Source: Synechocystis salina LEGE 00031
GTDB lineage: Bacteria; Cyanobacteriota; Cyanobacteriia; Cyanobacteriales; Microcystaceae
Direction of reading: 5' to 3'
Length of the DNA stretch: 53,187 nt
Assembly: GCF_015207985.1 (NCBI RefSeq)
Contig: NZ_JADEVV010000028.1
Span: 1-53,187 of the forward strand
Shown here one piece after another: positions 24,777-33,869 of this stretch; within the stretch, counting starts at the first letter, position 1, and each line of letters opens with the position of its first letter. The position numbers were made by a program, and so were the translations under genes. A model generated the notes under the pieces. The model searched no databases, was not told the DNA's origin, and saw nothing but the letters and a program-made list of their open reading frames with translations.

Positions 24777-26540
24777 ATGGAAACTTTATCTTTGGTGTTG
24801 GGGGTAATCATCGGGCTAGTCGTTGGTTTTGCCGGTACCTATTTCACCCTGGTTACCAAACTTCAGAAAAAGTTGGATAGCACTAAAAGCAAATTGGGCC
24901 GTGCCAAAAGTGCCAGCGAAGATACCGAAACGCTCCAATTTCAGTTGGAGGCTCAAAAGGGAGAAACCCAAGCCCTCCAAGCTAGACTGGAATCCCTGGA
25001 GTCCAACCATCGTAACCAGCTAGATGAGCTCCAAGCAACCCAAGCAGCAGCCCTAGCCCAGTTGACGGCGGAAAAAACAGCCCTAGAAGATGAGCTTAAT
25101 TCCCTCAGGGAAAGCGGGCCCGCAGAGGGGCAGTGGCCCCCCGACCAAAGCGATGAAGTTGTCGCTCTCCAAGCTCAGTTACTGGCCATGGAGCAGGAAC
25201 ACCAAGCCACAGTCCAGGCCCTCCAGAATCAATACCAAGCTGAAATTGAGGCCCTCCAGCAGTCTTCTCCCCCAGTACCCGAGCCTTTGACGGAGGATTT
25301 TGCTCCCCCGGCGATCGCCGAATTTACGGAAACCCTAGACGCAGAATTTGAGCCAGCGGCCGAACCCGTTGCAGAATTCATGGAGGCCACCGTTGCCGAA
25401 GAAACAGCCCCGGATCAGGAAGGAAACTGGGTTGATGACTACGCCACTGCGGAACCAGAAGTAGAACCCCTAGACCAGCAGGAGCAACCAGAGGAACCGA
25501 TGGCGGAGGAGGAAGGTTTTTCTCCTTTTGATGCCCCTCCCACTGAAACCACCGACACAGAAGCGGAAGCCGACTTAGAAAATTGGGTTGATGCTCCCGC
25601 TGAAGCCGACTCCTTTGAATCTTTTGATGGCGACCAAGTAGAAGCTTCCCTGCCGGATATGGATTTTGGCGAGGGGGAACAAAATCTTGGGCCAATGGAT
25701 TTAGAAACCGAATTACCAGACATCAGCGAGGAGGGCATTACCGACCCCGAACAGCAATCAGCAGAGCTATTTGGCGGGGAAACGCTAGAAGCGGCGGCAA
25801 CGGAACAAAGTGATGACCAATTTCTAGCCGAATTGAGTGGCGAAGAATCAACGCCAGAACTCCCTTTATTCACCGAGACGCCGGCGGAAACCTTGGGGGA
25901 ATTGGAAGACTTCGGTGAAGATCTTTCCTTTACACCCGACTCCGGTGATGACTTGAATTTGTCTGAAGATTTACTGGCCAGTCTGGATACAGGCAGCCCG
26001 ACCCCTGAGCTAAACACTGAAGAAATTCTGCCGGGGGAAGGAGGTGCTGAGGTCGATGACCTTGACTTTCTCTTGGAATTACAAACAGAGGATGCAGAGC
26101 TTTTCCCTGGGCAGAATGAAGATGAGTTCCTACCGGAATTTTCCAACGAGGAGCCCATCAGCGCCGGTTTTGCCAGCATGGAAATATTAGCTGAAGGGAG
26201 TGGCGATTTTCCAGACCTGTTGGAGGCCAACCCGGAAACCCATGGGGGAGATCCTTTCGTTAATGTTTTGGATGAAGACCCTAATTCCTCTGACAACGAT
26301 CTACTAGCCCTACTGCAAATCGATGAAAGCAGTGCAGACCAAGCTAAGTTACACCAGGGCGACGATGACGATCTTTTTCCCGGTTTAGCGGATATGCTCG
26401 GCGAAGACCCCTCCAGTGGCAGCGGCGAATTGGATGATCTGGATGCCCTGTTGGGTGATACTAGTTCTTCCGGCGGCGATGCTGGAACTTCAGTTTCCCT
26501 GGACGATTTTGACTTCGGCTCTAGCGATCACGATCCCTAA
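24777..26540 (+). CDS. Membrane-anchored, highly acidic coiled-coil protein of unknown function
   Basis: A 587-residue protein in three parts. Residues about 4-30 form one membrane helix (LVLGVIIGLVVGFAGTYFTLV), with a basic patch straight after. Residues about 30-165 are coiled coil (LQARLESLESNH, VVALQAQLLAMEQ). The last 420 residues are a very acidic, Ser/Thr/Pro-containing low-complexity tail with recurring short motifs such as LDDLDALL, DLFPGL and EDFGEDL. Those motifs resemble loose repeats with alternating Leu/Phe and Asp/Glu. No catalytic motif is visible. The tail is probably disordered and could recruit basic partners. It has its own promoter region and a strong terminator, so it is transcribed alone. 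Confidence 0.85.
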   Translation: METLSLVLGVIIGLVVGFAGTYFTLVTKLQKKLDSTKSKLGRAKSASEDTETLQFQLEAQKGETQALQARLESLESNHRNQLDELQATQAAALAQLTAEKTALEDELNSLRESGPAEGQWPPDQSDEVVALQAQLLAMEQEHQATVQALQNQYQAEIEALQQSSPPVPEPLTEDFAPPAIAEFTETLDAEFEPAAEPVAEFMEATVAEETAPDQEGNWVDDYATAEPEVEPLDQQEQPEEPMAEEEGFSPFDAPPTETTDTEAEADLENWVDAPAEADSFESFDGDQVEASLPDMDFGEGEQNLGPMDLETELPDISEEGITDPEQQSAELFGGETLEAAATEQSDDQFLAELSGEESTPELPLFTETPAETLGELEDFGEDLSFTPDSGDDLNLSEDLLASLDTGSPTPELNTEEILPGEGGAEVDDLDFLLELQTEDAELFPGQNEDEFLPEFSNEEPISAGFASMEILAEGSGDFPDLLEANPETHGGDPFVNVLDEDPNSSDNDLLALLQIDESSADQAKLHQGDDDDLFPGLADMLGEDPSSGSGELDDLDALLGDTSSSGGDAGTSVSLDDFDFGSSDHDP

Positions 26541-26580
26541 AATTTTTCCCTAACTTTACTCGTAAAAAATTGACCATAAA

Positions 26581-26614
26581 GCGGATAAACCCAGTGGGCC
26601 TATCCGTTTTTTTT
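26581..26614 (+). terminator. Rho-independent terminator of the acidic membrane protein gene
   Basis: CGGATA (26582-26587) pairs with TATCCG (26601-26606), and an inner CCCA/TGGG pair strengthens the stem. A run of eight T (26607-26614) follows. It lies 40 bases past the stop of the 24777 gene and also separates it from the convergent thioredoxin-fold gene. Confidence 0.85.
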
Positions 26615-26629
26615 GGCCGGGATAATTGG

Positions 26630-27235
26630 TTAATCAACTAATTCGCTATTAAATTCGTTGTAGGTGCGCTGTTTGAGCTCAACGGACTCCGACCGGGGCA
26701 ACAGATCAAACAGATCCCGCAGCACATCATCCACCACTTCAAATTTCAGCACCCCTTGGGCATCAAATATTTTTTTGCCGTTTTTATCTAGGATCACCGT
26801 TTGGGGAACCCCACCGCTGTAATAGTAACCAGGTTCATCTCGACGGAAACGTTTTTGATCGGGAATACCATCAACGGATACGGGGATAATGCTAGCGACC
26901 CGGCCGTAAAATTCCTGCATGCGGGAAACAATGAAGGCATATTGTTTGCAATCTTTACTGTCATCGAGGTAGTAAACCAAAATGACTGGTAACTCACGCT
27001 CAAAGGATTCTTTCAAATTTAAGCGGGGCGGCACCAGGGAACCATTGCCAGCATAAACAACAAAAATGTTGCCATCGTAACGGTCATCTTCCAAAGCGGC
27101 GATCGCCGTACCGTGATCGGCCAGGGATAAGGGCAGAGTGCCCCAAAGGCCCAACAGTAGAACAGTAAAAGTAAAGGTAACTACGAGAAAGCGGCGACAA
27201 CGGGCCAGCCAAGGCAAACACACAGACATAATCAT
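26630..27235 (-). CDS. Lumenal/periplasmic thioredoxin-fold protein with a single active-site Cys
   Basis: A 201-residue protein. A basic N-terminus and hydrophobic stretch (FLVVTFTFTVLLLGLWGTLPLSLADHG, described here as residues about 16-40) form a signal peptide or anchor. The thioredoxin fold follows: PVILVYYLDDSKDCKQYAF, then the cis-Pro loop GGVPQTVILDKNGKKIFD. At the CXXC position the sequence reads SKDC, so only one Cys remains and disulfide reduction by a dithiol mechanism is unlikely. Related cyanobacterial proteins are, as I recall, annotated as thylakoid photosystem I accumulation factors. That name is plausible but not shown here. It diverges from the J-domain gene next door. Confidence 0.8.
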   Translation of the reverse strand: MIMSVCLPWLARCRRFLVVTFTFTVLLLGLWGTLPLSLADHGTAIAALEDDRYDGNIFVVYAGNGSLVPPRLNLKESFERELPVILVYYLDDSKDCKQYAFIVSRMQEFYGRVASIIPVSVDGIPDQKRFRRDEPGYYYSGGVPQTVILDKNGKKIFDAQGVLKFEVVDDVLRDLFDLLPRSESVELKQRTYNEFNSELVD

Positions 27236-27291
27236 CGTGGAAAAAACTCAGTCTAAAATAGGGCAAAGCCTTTTCCAATGTAAACTTTCCC

Positions 27292-27822
27292 GTGTCTTCT
27301 AATTCCTATTCCAGCCAATCTCGACCCAGGCCGGGAGGATTTCCTTCCCCTTTTGCGGATAGCTATTACGGTGTGTTAGAACTGCACCCCGCCGCTTCCC
27401 CGGTGGCCATCCGTCGAGCCTATCGGGAGTTGAGCAAGCGTTACCATCCAGACACTACTCTGTTGGCCCCGGACATTGCCACGGTCAAATTCCAGCGCTT
27501 GAATGAGGCTTACGCCGTTTTAAGCAATCCCGATCGCCGTTCTGTGTATGATTTGCAAATCGGCTATTCCCGGTGGAATGTAATTCAAGTACCGCCGGAT
27601 CAACCCCGGGGGCAAAATCCAGCAACATCGACAACCCTAGGGAAAAATTCAGCCTATCTGGATGCCAGCGATCGCCCTTTGTCGGCGGGGGAGTTTTTTG
27701 CTTTGGCTCTGTTGGGGCTCACCTTGGGGGGATGTTTAGCCTTGGCCCTGTTGATTGCCTGGCTGAGGGGAGATCCTTTGATAATTCCCAGCTTGTTACC
27801 ATGGTTTATCAACCTGGGGTAA
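27292..27822 (+). CDS. J-domain protein with C-terminal membrane helix
   Basis: A 176-residue DnaJ-type co-chaperone. The J domain covers residues about 24-92 (SYYGVLELHPAASPVAIRRAY) and keeps the catalytic HPD in KRYHPDTT, so it should stimulate an Hsp70. A Pro/Asn-rich linker follows. Residues about 138-162 form a single membrane helix (FALALLGLTLGGCLALALLIAWL), placing it as a membrane-tethered J protein. There is no zinc finger or substrate-binding domain. GTG 27292 is the start. It diverges from the thioredoxin-fold gene, with only 56 bases between them. Confidence 0.88.
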   Translation: MSSNSYSSQSRPRPGGFPSPFADSYYGVLELHPAASPVAIRRAYRELSKRYHPDTTLLAPDIATVKFQRLNEAYAVLSNPDRRSVYDLQIGYSRWNVIQVPPDQPRGQNPATSTTLGKNSAYLDASDRPLSAGEFFALALLGLTLGGCLALALLIAWLRGDPLIIPSLLPWFINLG

Positions 27823-27943
27823 GGGAGTTTAATTACAACCCAAACAGATCCCATCCCATTCCCCCTGGCGGGTAGATTATCCTAATCCACGCCAAACAAA
27901 GCCCCCATCTCCCATTGACCTAACGTTAATTCTAAAAAATCCT

Positions 27944-28723
27944 ATGGCGTCCTCCCATCTTTTTTCCTGGCCCCAACGCTTGACTGTCATGGCTGTAACC
28001 GTTGCCTGGGGTCTGAGCTTGCCGGTGTTGGCCCAAACCAAGTCGGCGGTGCAATGGTACAACGATGGGGTGGATAAATTGGCGGCCCAAAATTTCTCCG
28101 GGGCGATCGCCGATTTTACTGAATCCCTCAAACTCAATGACCAGGATGCCGATGCTTATTACAACCGGGGCTATGCCAAACACGTTTTGGGACAGTACCA
28201 AGCGGCCATTACGGACTACAACCAGGCTATTAGTTTAAATCCCCAATTTGCCTATGCCCTAGGTAACCGCTGTTACGCCTATTTTTTATTGAGTCAGTAC
28301 GACAAAGCTATTGAAGATTGCAGTAATGCCATCGAAATTAACGCCAATTATGCAGATTTCTACGTTTATCGGGGTAATTCCCAGTCCCAATTAGGCAATG
28401 AAACCACGGCGATCGCCGACTATAACGACGCCATCCGTATTAATGCCCAACATGCCAACGCCTATTACAATCGGGCCCTGACCCATAACCGTCTCAAGCA
28501 AGACCAACAGGCCCTGGCGGACTATAACCAAACTATCCAGTTGGATCCCAATGCGGCTGAAGCCTATTTCAACCGGGGCCTAACCCAATACCGTTTGGGG
28601 GATGAATCGAAGGCGATCGCGGATCTGACCAAGGCGGCCTCGTTGTTCAGTGCCCAGGGGAAAGGTGACATGGCCCAAAAAGCGGAGGCTATCCTCACCC
28701 AAATCCGAGCCATTGAGGCTTAG
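27944..28723 (+). CDS. Secreted TPR-repeat protein
   Basis: A 259-residue protein with a signal peptide (residues about 1-29, cleavage near VLAQT) and then about six consecutive tetratricopeptide repeats. Each follows the ADAYYNRGYAKHVLGQYQAA pattern, with the typical DYNQAI helix ending. It probably works in the periplasm or thylakoid lumen as a protein-binding scaffold. The partner is unknown. TPR proteins in cyanobacteria often assist photosystem assembly, which is only an inference here. The gene lies 121 bases downstream of the J-domain gene on the same strand. Confidence 0.88.
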   Translation: MASSHLFSWPQRLTVMAVTVAWGLSLPVLAQTKSAVQWYNDGVDKLAAQNFSGAIADFTESLKLNDQDADAYYNRGYAKHVLGQYQAAITDYNQAISLNPQFAYALGNRCYAYFLLSQYDKAIEDCSNAIEINANYADFYVYRGNSQSQLGNETTAIADYNDAIRINAQHANAYYNRALTHNRLKQDQQALADYNQTIQLDPNAAEAYFNRGLTQYRLGDESKAIADLTKAASLFSAQGKGDMAQKAEAILTQIRAIEA

Positions 28724-28761
28724 CTTGTACTCTTGAAAATCTGTGACCCAAACTCGTCAAC

Positions 28762-29049
28762 TCAACAGGCTTGCACTAACACATAGGGTTGAACAATTAG
28801 GGTTTGAAATTCCCGTTCTGGTTGATCATTCCAATCGGTTAATTCCTGCTCGGTGGGTTTATGGATCAGTAATTCACTAATCCAATGATTGACTTGGTTA
28901 ACTTCATCCTTGGCGATCGCCAGGCCGACGGAGAGCAAATCTAAACTACCATCCACCACAATCACCGCATCCCTTTTGGCATGGGGAATGATGGTGCCCC
29001 AATCCATGGGGGCCAATTCTTCTTGTAACTGTTTTTGAATATCGGTCAT
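28762..29049 (-). CDS. DUF2288-family protein
   Basis: A small cytoplasmic protein of 95 residues from ATG 29049. The core (ELAPMDWGTIIPHAKRDAVI, then VVDGSLDLLSVGLAIAKDE and a QVNHWI helix) matches my memory of the DUF2288 family, which is widespread in proteobacteria and cyanobacteria and has no assigned function. The frame is open upstream to a TTG at 29112, which would add 21 residues that do not look conserved. It converges with the TPR gene. Confidence 0.75.
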   Translation of the reverse strand: MTDIQKQLQEELAPMDWGTIIPHAKRDAVIVVDGSLDLLSVGLAIAKDEVNQVNHWISELLIHKPTEQELTDWNDQPEREFQTLIVQPYVLVQAC

Positions 29050-29172
29050 TGATTTTGGATCAATAATGCTGTCGGTATTTTGCCAGTTGTTGGCATTTGT
29101 TAAATTGGGCAAGGCTATCGTCCTAGGCTCTCTCTAAGCAAAAGCAAGCATTAGTCTCAAGTTTACTAACCC

Positions 29173-29886
29173 CTAACTTTGGGTTTTTAACTTATCGCTG
29201 TACTGCTGGCGAAATTTACGCAGTTTGGGCAAATCGTGGACTAACACATAGGGATGGGCTGGGTTGCGTTGGACAAAATCTTGGTGGTAGTCCTCCGCCG
29301 GATAAAAAGCGTCAAAATCATTCACCTCCGTGGCGATCGCCTGGTCAAAGGCCTGACTTTCTTCTAGCTGGTCAATGTAGGCTTGGGCCACCTGCTTTTG
29401 TTCGGGAGTGGTGGCAAAGATGGCCGAACGATATTGACGGCCCTGGTCTACCCCCTGACGATTGACCTGGGTGGGGTCGTGGCCAACGGAAAAGAAAATT
29501 TTCAACAGTTCGCCGTAACTTACCTGGGCGGGGTCGTAAACGATTTCAATGGATTCCGCATGGTCAGTGCCACCGCCGCTCACCCTGGCATAGTTGGCCG
29601 TCGCCTCAGTACCGCCGCTGTAGCCCGTTCGTACATCCGTAACCCCCCGTACTTCCTCGAACATGGCTTCCAGACCCCAAAAACAGCCCCCGGCAAAAAT
29701 AGCCCTTTCGGTTCCATTGTTGGGACTAGATACCAGAGCCGTATCCACCACCGGATCGGGGATGACTTTAGAAAAAGGATTGATTAAGTAACTACCTACG
29801 GCGATCGCCACCCCCACCAGGGCCAGGGTGAACCAGAAACTACGCCGACGTAGGGATTGAGCCAGATTGACACTAAAAACTAACAA
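29173..29886 (-). CDS. msrA: Peptide-methionine (S)-S-oxide reductase MsrA, membrane-anchored
   Basis: A 237-residue MsrA. The active-site Cys is in GGCFWGLEA, followed by the family signatures RTGYSGG, GHDPTQVNRQG and YHQDF. It reduces methionine-S-sulfoxide in damaged proteins. Residues about 14-38 are hydrophobic (FWFTLALVGVAIAVGSYLI), so the enzyme is probably anchored with its catalytic part in the periplasm or thylakoid lumen, unlike soluble MsrA. The start appears to be a TTG at 29886 that overlaps the end of the upstream ATPase gene by 14 bases, suggesting translational coupling. A later start would remove the anchor. Confidence 0.9.
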   Translation of the reverse strand: MLVFSVNLAQSLRRRSFWFTLALVGVAIAVGSYLINPFSKVIPDPVVDTALVSSPNNGTERAIFAGGCFWGLEAMFEEVRGVTDVRTGYSGGTEATANYARVSGGGTDHAESIEIVYDPAQVSYGELLKIFFSVGHDPTQVNRQGVDQGRQYRSAIFATTPEQKQVAQAYIDQLEESQAFDQAIATEVNDFDAFYPAEDYHQDFVQRNPAHPYVLVHDLPKLRKFRQQYSDKLKTQS

Positions 29887-30961
29887 TTAGATAACCTCCT
29901 TGGAATTTGGCCCCGGCCACTGCTTTGCCCCGTAAGTTACCGGGTAGGTCAATGTTGCGCCGTTGATCCCCCGCTTCAATGGTCAATTCTGGTCCCGACT
30001 GGGTTAACTTCACCTGGCGCTTATCAAAGCCGGGCAAAAATATCTTTACTTGCCGAGCATTAACGTCAATTTCCAACGGTCGGGGGGCAGACCCCATGGC
30101 TTGGGGATTGGGTAACGCATCCATGAGAGGTTGCCAATTACCTTGGCTATAGGTAGGTAAAGCTGCAACGGTCAACGGATTAAACAGACTGGCATCCACA
30201 CTGCCGTTGCCCAGGGGAGTTTGAATCACCCCCTTGACCGTTATCCCCACTTGCTGGGCTCCGCCCCAATAGCTCTGAGCTGTTTTTTGGGCCAGGGTGT
30301 CAGTGCTAGTAACCAAGTAGGCCGCAAACCGACTCGGGTCGGCGATCGCCGTTTTACCCTGCTGGAGCAAATTCTGGGGGCCATCGGGGTGGTTAAGCAT
30401 TTGGTCTGGACTCCAGTTCACACTCAGCACCGCACTGGCCACTGGTTGCACAAAGGGGGAAAGGGTCTGCACCACTTCTGAATCTGCCAATACTTTCTGG
30501 AAGCGCCGCCAATACCAACTGGCAATTTCCGGAATGCCCAACATCCTCAGGGTAGAGAGGTTGCCGGGGCCGTCGTAAATCAGCACGTCATAGCGACCGC
30601 TGAGTTCGTATTCCCGCAGGGCATTGAGCACCAACACCTCGTCCATGCCCGGCAGCACCCCCAATTCTTCCCCATAGATATTTTTCAAAGCCGGCGATCG
30701 GAGATACTGGGCTTCCACTTCCTTAAGCTTTTCCCAGCCCCTTTCCAGCAGATGGGTGGAACTGAGCAGTAAACCATCAATGTTTGCCTCCACCCCCTGG
30801 GCCGTTTCCGACAGGGTTGCTCCCCATTGCCACGCCAAACTAGGATCTTGCCCCAGCACCAGCACCCTCTGACCCGCCTGGGCCAGCTTTTTAGCCGCGG
30901 CGATCGCCACCGTCGTCCGGCCAACGCCACCTTTTCCTAAAAAAGTTAGAACTAATGCCAC
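29873..30961 (-). CDS. Get3/ArsA-type ATPase with C-terminal Hsp20-like domain
   Basis: A 362-residue protein of the anion-transporting ATPase family. The deviant P-loop is GKGGVGRTTVA at residues 9-19. Switch-like regions are VLGQDPSLAW and VLIYDGPGNLSTLRM. The last 60 residues (FLPGFDKRQVKLTQSGPELTI) form the small ArsA-HSP20 beta-sandwich found in bacterial and plastid Get3-like proteins. Membrane-protein handling is more likely than arsenite export, since no arsenic genes are nearby and no paired metal-binding Cys are seen. It is co-oriented and overlapping with msrA, so the two share a transcript. Confidence 0.88.
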   Translation of the reverse strand: MALVLTFLGKGGVGRTTVAIAAAKKLAQAGQRVLVLGQDPSLAWQWGATLSETAQGVEANIDGLLLSSTHLLERGWEKLKEVEAQYLRSPALKNIYGEELGVLPGMDEVLVLNALREYELSGRYDVLIYDGPGNLSTLRMLGIPEIASWYWRRFQKVLADSEVVQTLSPFVQPVASAVLSVNWSPDQMLNHPDGPQNLLQQGKTAIADPSRFAAYLVTSTDTLAQKTAQSYWGGAQQVGITVKGVIQTPLGNGSVDASLFNPLTVAALPTYSQGNWQPLMDALPNPQAMGSAPRPLEIDVNARQVKIFLPGFDKRQVKLTQSGPELTIEAGDQRRNIDLPGNLRGKAVAGAKFQGGYLIVSF

Positions 30962-31079
30962 AGCAATTTCCTAAAATCTAGCGACCATAACCAATATTCC
31001 CGAATCAGACCGCAAAAAATACCTCAACGGCGATCGGGAGGGTGTAGTCAAAACCAATGGGGGAGAGCGAAACCAATTA

Positions 31080-31277
31080 TTAAATGGCTTTGAGTTCGTC
31101 CTCAAAAAACCAGGTGGCGGTGCGGTCATCAAAGGAAACCACGGCCCCGATGCCACTGCCATCCGTCATTTTAAAATCCTTAACGACACCGACTTTACCC
31201 AGTTTACCCACCACATCGGGGGAAACCCGGTCCCGCAGACGGTAAACCTTAACTTTTTGACCTATTTCAATCGTCAT
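31080..31277 (-). CDS. petP: Cytochrome b6f subunit PetP (DUF2862)
   Basis: A 65-residue soluble protein with an SH3-like beta fold (IGQKVKVYRLRDRVSPDVVG, GKVGVVKDFKM, TATWFFEDELKAI). This matches PetP, the small cyanobacterial and red-algal subunit that binds the stromal face of the cytochrome b6f complex and affects linear versus cyclic electron flow. Its length and the C-terminal FFEDEL are characteristic. It lies in a gap between the Get3-like and transaldolase genes and is probably transcribed separately; 118 bases separate it from the ATPase gene. Confidence 0.85.
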   Translation of the reverse strand: MTIEIGQKVKVYRLRDRVSPDVVGKLGKVGVVKDFKMTDGSGIGAVVSFDDRTATWFFEDELKAI

Positions 31278-31522
31278 ATTGCTTAAATAGTGGCTAAGTA
31301 AAGAAACATTGCAATCCCCCCCAGTTTAGCGGAATCTGCGCCCTCCCTTGCCCCTAGACTGGCGTCAAATCAGCAAAAAAATTGCGCCACCATTTAGCCA
31401 AGGAAAATTATGACGGTGGCAGGAAATCAGGGGAAAGCAATAGGGCCATAGATTTCCCCCCGATCATTGACGATGGCCCATCTCTGGCAATGATTTTGCT
31501 TGCCAATTATGAAGCTAACCTA

Positions 31523-32698
31523 TTAACCCACAGAAGCCAAACGGAAAGCGGCCCCCAAACCAGCAGACATTTCAGCCGCGGTAATCTTGCCATCATGGTC
31601 CCGGTCTAAAGCATCAAAAACCACATCGGTGCCGGCCCATTCTTCCCTGGTAATAAAACCATCCCCATCTAAATCGTAGGCATGGAAGATTTCTTCTGCC
31701 CCATGTTTGATGTGCTCTTGGCCGTCCAGAACCTTTAACCGTTCTTCCAATAAGTGCTCCAAAACTTCTAAAGCTTTGGTAAATCCGGCAATGCCTTCGG
31801 CCAGTTTTTCCGACGCCATGGGATCTTCGGCATGCATTTTGTCGAAGGTGGCCTTGTCCATGGCAATTTTTTCAATGTCCTGGGGCACGGTGGCTGGATC
31901 AAGTTTGCGGGGCAGATCCTCTTCAGTGTTGCGCAGTTGGTCTAATAGCTGGGGGGAAATGGTCAACAGGTCACAGCCGGCCAATTCGGTAATTTCGCCG
32001 ATGTTGCGGAAACTGGCCCCCATGACTTCAGTTTTGTAACCAAAGCGTTTGTAGTAGTTATAAATGACGGTGACGGACTGCACCCCAGGATCTTCATGGC
32101 TGGCATATTCTTTGCCGGTCGATTTTTTATACCAGTCTAAAATGCGCCCCACAAAGGGGGAAATGAGGGTGACTTTAGCTTCGGCACAGGCGATCGCCTG
32201 GTGGAGTCCAAACAGTAAGGTGAGGTTGCAGTGGATGCCTTCTTGTTCCAACACTTCCGCCGCCTTAATACCTTCCCAGGTGGAAGCAATTTTGATCAGA
32301 ATGCGTTTTTTATCAATGCCAGCTTTGGCATATTCCCCAATCAGGTAGCGGGCTTTGGCAATGGTGGCTTCCGTGTCGTAGGAAAGACGGGCATCGACTT
32401 CCGTGGAAACCCGACCGGGGATAATTTGTAGAATTTTGACCCCAAAAGCCACGGCCAAACGGTCAAAGGCTAGGCGGACAATGTCTTTGATAGAGGCATT
32501 TTCCCCCGCTTCGTCCTTAGCTTTGAGCAGGGTGCTGTCCACAATTTCCTGGTATCGGGGCATCTGGGCCGCCGCCGTAATCAAGGAAGGATTAGTGGTG
32601 GAATCCCTAGGGGTAAAGGTTTCAATGGCTTGGATGTCGCCGGTGTCGGCCACCACCACCGTAAATTGTCGCAGTTGTTCGAGGAGATTCTTACCCAT
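31523..32698 (-). CDS. tal: Transaldolase with C-terminal EF-hand pair
   Basis: A 391-residue protein. Residues about 1-325 are a class-I transaldolase of the pentose phosphate pathway. The Schiff-base Lys is in [16 protein letters not shown], and the phosphate-binding region includes [12 protein letters not shown]. Residues about 335-385 hold two EF-hand loops, [12 protein letters not shown] and [12 protein letters not shown], each with the Asp/Asn/Gly spacing of a calcium site. Calcium could therefore tune carbon flux. The same fusion is, as I recall, found in other Synechocystis and some cyanobacteria. It diverges from aroK, with a 269-base gap between them. Confidence 0.93.
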   Translation of the reverse strand: MGKNLLEQLRQFTVVVADTGDIQAIETFTPRDSTTNPSLITAAAQMPRYQEIVDSTLLKAKDEAGENASIKDIVRLAFDRLAVAFGVKILQIIPGRVSTEVDARLSYDTEATIAKARYLIGEYAKAGIDKKRILIKIASTWEGIKAAEVLEQEGIHCNLTLLFGLHQAIACAEAKVTLISPFVGRILDWYKKSTGKEYASHEDPGVQSVTVIYNYYKRFGYKTEVMGASFRNIGEITELAGCDLLTISPQLLDQLRNTEEDLPRKLDPATVPQDIEKIAMDKATFDKMHAEDPMASEKLAEGIAGFTKALEVLEHLLEERLKVLDGQEHIKHGAEEIFHAYDLDGDGFITREEWAGTDVVFDALDRDHDGKITAAEMSAGLGAAFRLASVG

Positions 32699-32967
32699 AA
32701 TGGCAATTAAAAAAGTTCAACGTCTTTCCCTCCAATGGTAATGGTGATTCCCGAAAGCGAGGCCTTGATTTAGGCTGATGAAAAATGTTTGACTGATTTT
32801 TCCATGCTGTCATTGTCGGCCAGCCCCGCTCCAGTCGCCCTAGGGCTGGGTAATTTCAGCAACAATGGTCAGTTGAAAGACCCACCCTGGGGAATGATGA
32901 TAAATTCTGCCAAAATTATCCAAATCTAGGCGTAAACATTTTTTGTATTGCTACCGCAACCTTTGCC

Positions 32968-33537
32968 ATGGGCCAAAACTTAATCAAAGAACAATTACAA
33001 GGGGTTAACCTGTTTCTGATCGGCATGATGGGCAGTGGGAAATCCACCGTTGGCCCCCTATTAGCGGAACAGTTGGGGTATCGTTTTTTCGATGCGGATG
33101 TCTTGATTGAGCGGGTGGCCGGTAAGGCGATCGCCGACATTTTTGCCGAGGATGGGGAAGATACTTTTCGGGATTTGGAAACGGAGGTGTTGGGGCATCT
33201 GGCCGCCCAGACCAGAAGTGTGATTGCCACCGGCGGGGGAGTAGTGCTCAGACGACAAAATTGGAGTTATTTGCACCACGGCCTGGTCATCTGGCTCGAT
33301 GGTTCACTGGAATTACTATTGGCTCGACTCCAGGGAGATGAAGGCAGACCTTTGCTCCAGGTGGAAAATCTAGAAGAACGGTTAGGAGATTTAATTACCC
33401 AACGGCAACCCCTCTACGCCCAGGCTGACCTACGGTTTCCCCTGCAACCAGATCAAGACCCTCCGGCGATCGCCGCCGAACTGTTGGCCATTATTCCAGG
33501 GTTACTTAAACCCCAATGCAGTGCGGAACAGAATTGA
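32968..33537 (+). CDS. aroK: Shikimate kinase
   Basis: A 189-residue kinase that phosphorylates shikimate in aromatic amino-acid synthesis. The P-loop is [11 protein letters not shown], the shikimate-binding Asp is in DADVLIE, and the Gly-rich motif is ATGGGVVLR. Arg-containing LID and adenine-binding segments ([15 protein letters not shown]) are present. The length is typical. ATG 32968 is used. The divergent transaldolase shares its upstream region, and a tRNA-Ser gene follows 57 bases later. Confidence 0.94.
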   Translation: MGQNLIKEQLQGVNLFLIGMMGSGKSTVGPLLAEQLGYRFFDADVLIERVAGKAIADIFAEDGEDTFRDLETEVLGHLAAQTRSVIATGGGVVLRRQNWSYLHHGLVIWLDGSLELLLARLQGDEGRPLLQVENLEERLGDLITQRQPLYAQADLRFPLQPDQDPPAIAAELLAIIPGLLKPQCSAEQN

Positions 33538-33594
33538 TCAAATAATGTCGCCCTGGCGGCCATGGTAAGATGATTTACTGACCTTTGACCTCTC

Positions 33595-33679
33595 GGAGAG
33601 GTGGCAGAGTGGTCGAATGCGCCCGACTTGAAATCGGGTTTGGGGAAACTCAACGTGGGTTCGAATCCCACCCTCTCCG
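33595..33679 (+). tRNA. tRNA-Ser(UGA)
   Basis: Class-II tRNA of 85 nt. The acceptor stem is GGAGAGG/CCTCTCC with discriminator G. The anticodon loop CTTGAAA carries anticodon TGA (reads UCA). A long variable arm, TGGGGAAACTCA, and T arm GTGGGTTCGAATCCC confirm serine identity. CCA is not encoded. Confidence 0.96.
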
Positions 33680-33869
33680 CTTGCTTGACTTGAATGAATC
33701 GGAATCTAATCCAGGGCGCTCTGGCAACGGCACAAGCAAATCCTGGGTAATTATTTTATAATCTAGTTTTTTTAAGAACTTTTTACGGAGTTTCAGCCTT
33801 AAAGCATCTTTATCCATCCTGACACCAACCGTTTTAACATCTAGTCTTTAGCCCGCAATTTAGGAAACA

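Noticed and set aside
25439-26296. 285-codon Ser-rich frame antisense to the acidic protein
   Set aside because: It is the shadow of the Asp/Glu-rich codons on the other strand; composition explains it.
32930-32938. Single CGTAAACA upstream of aroK
   Set aside because: Only one octamer, no partners at 12-bp steps; likely chance.
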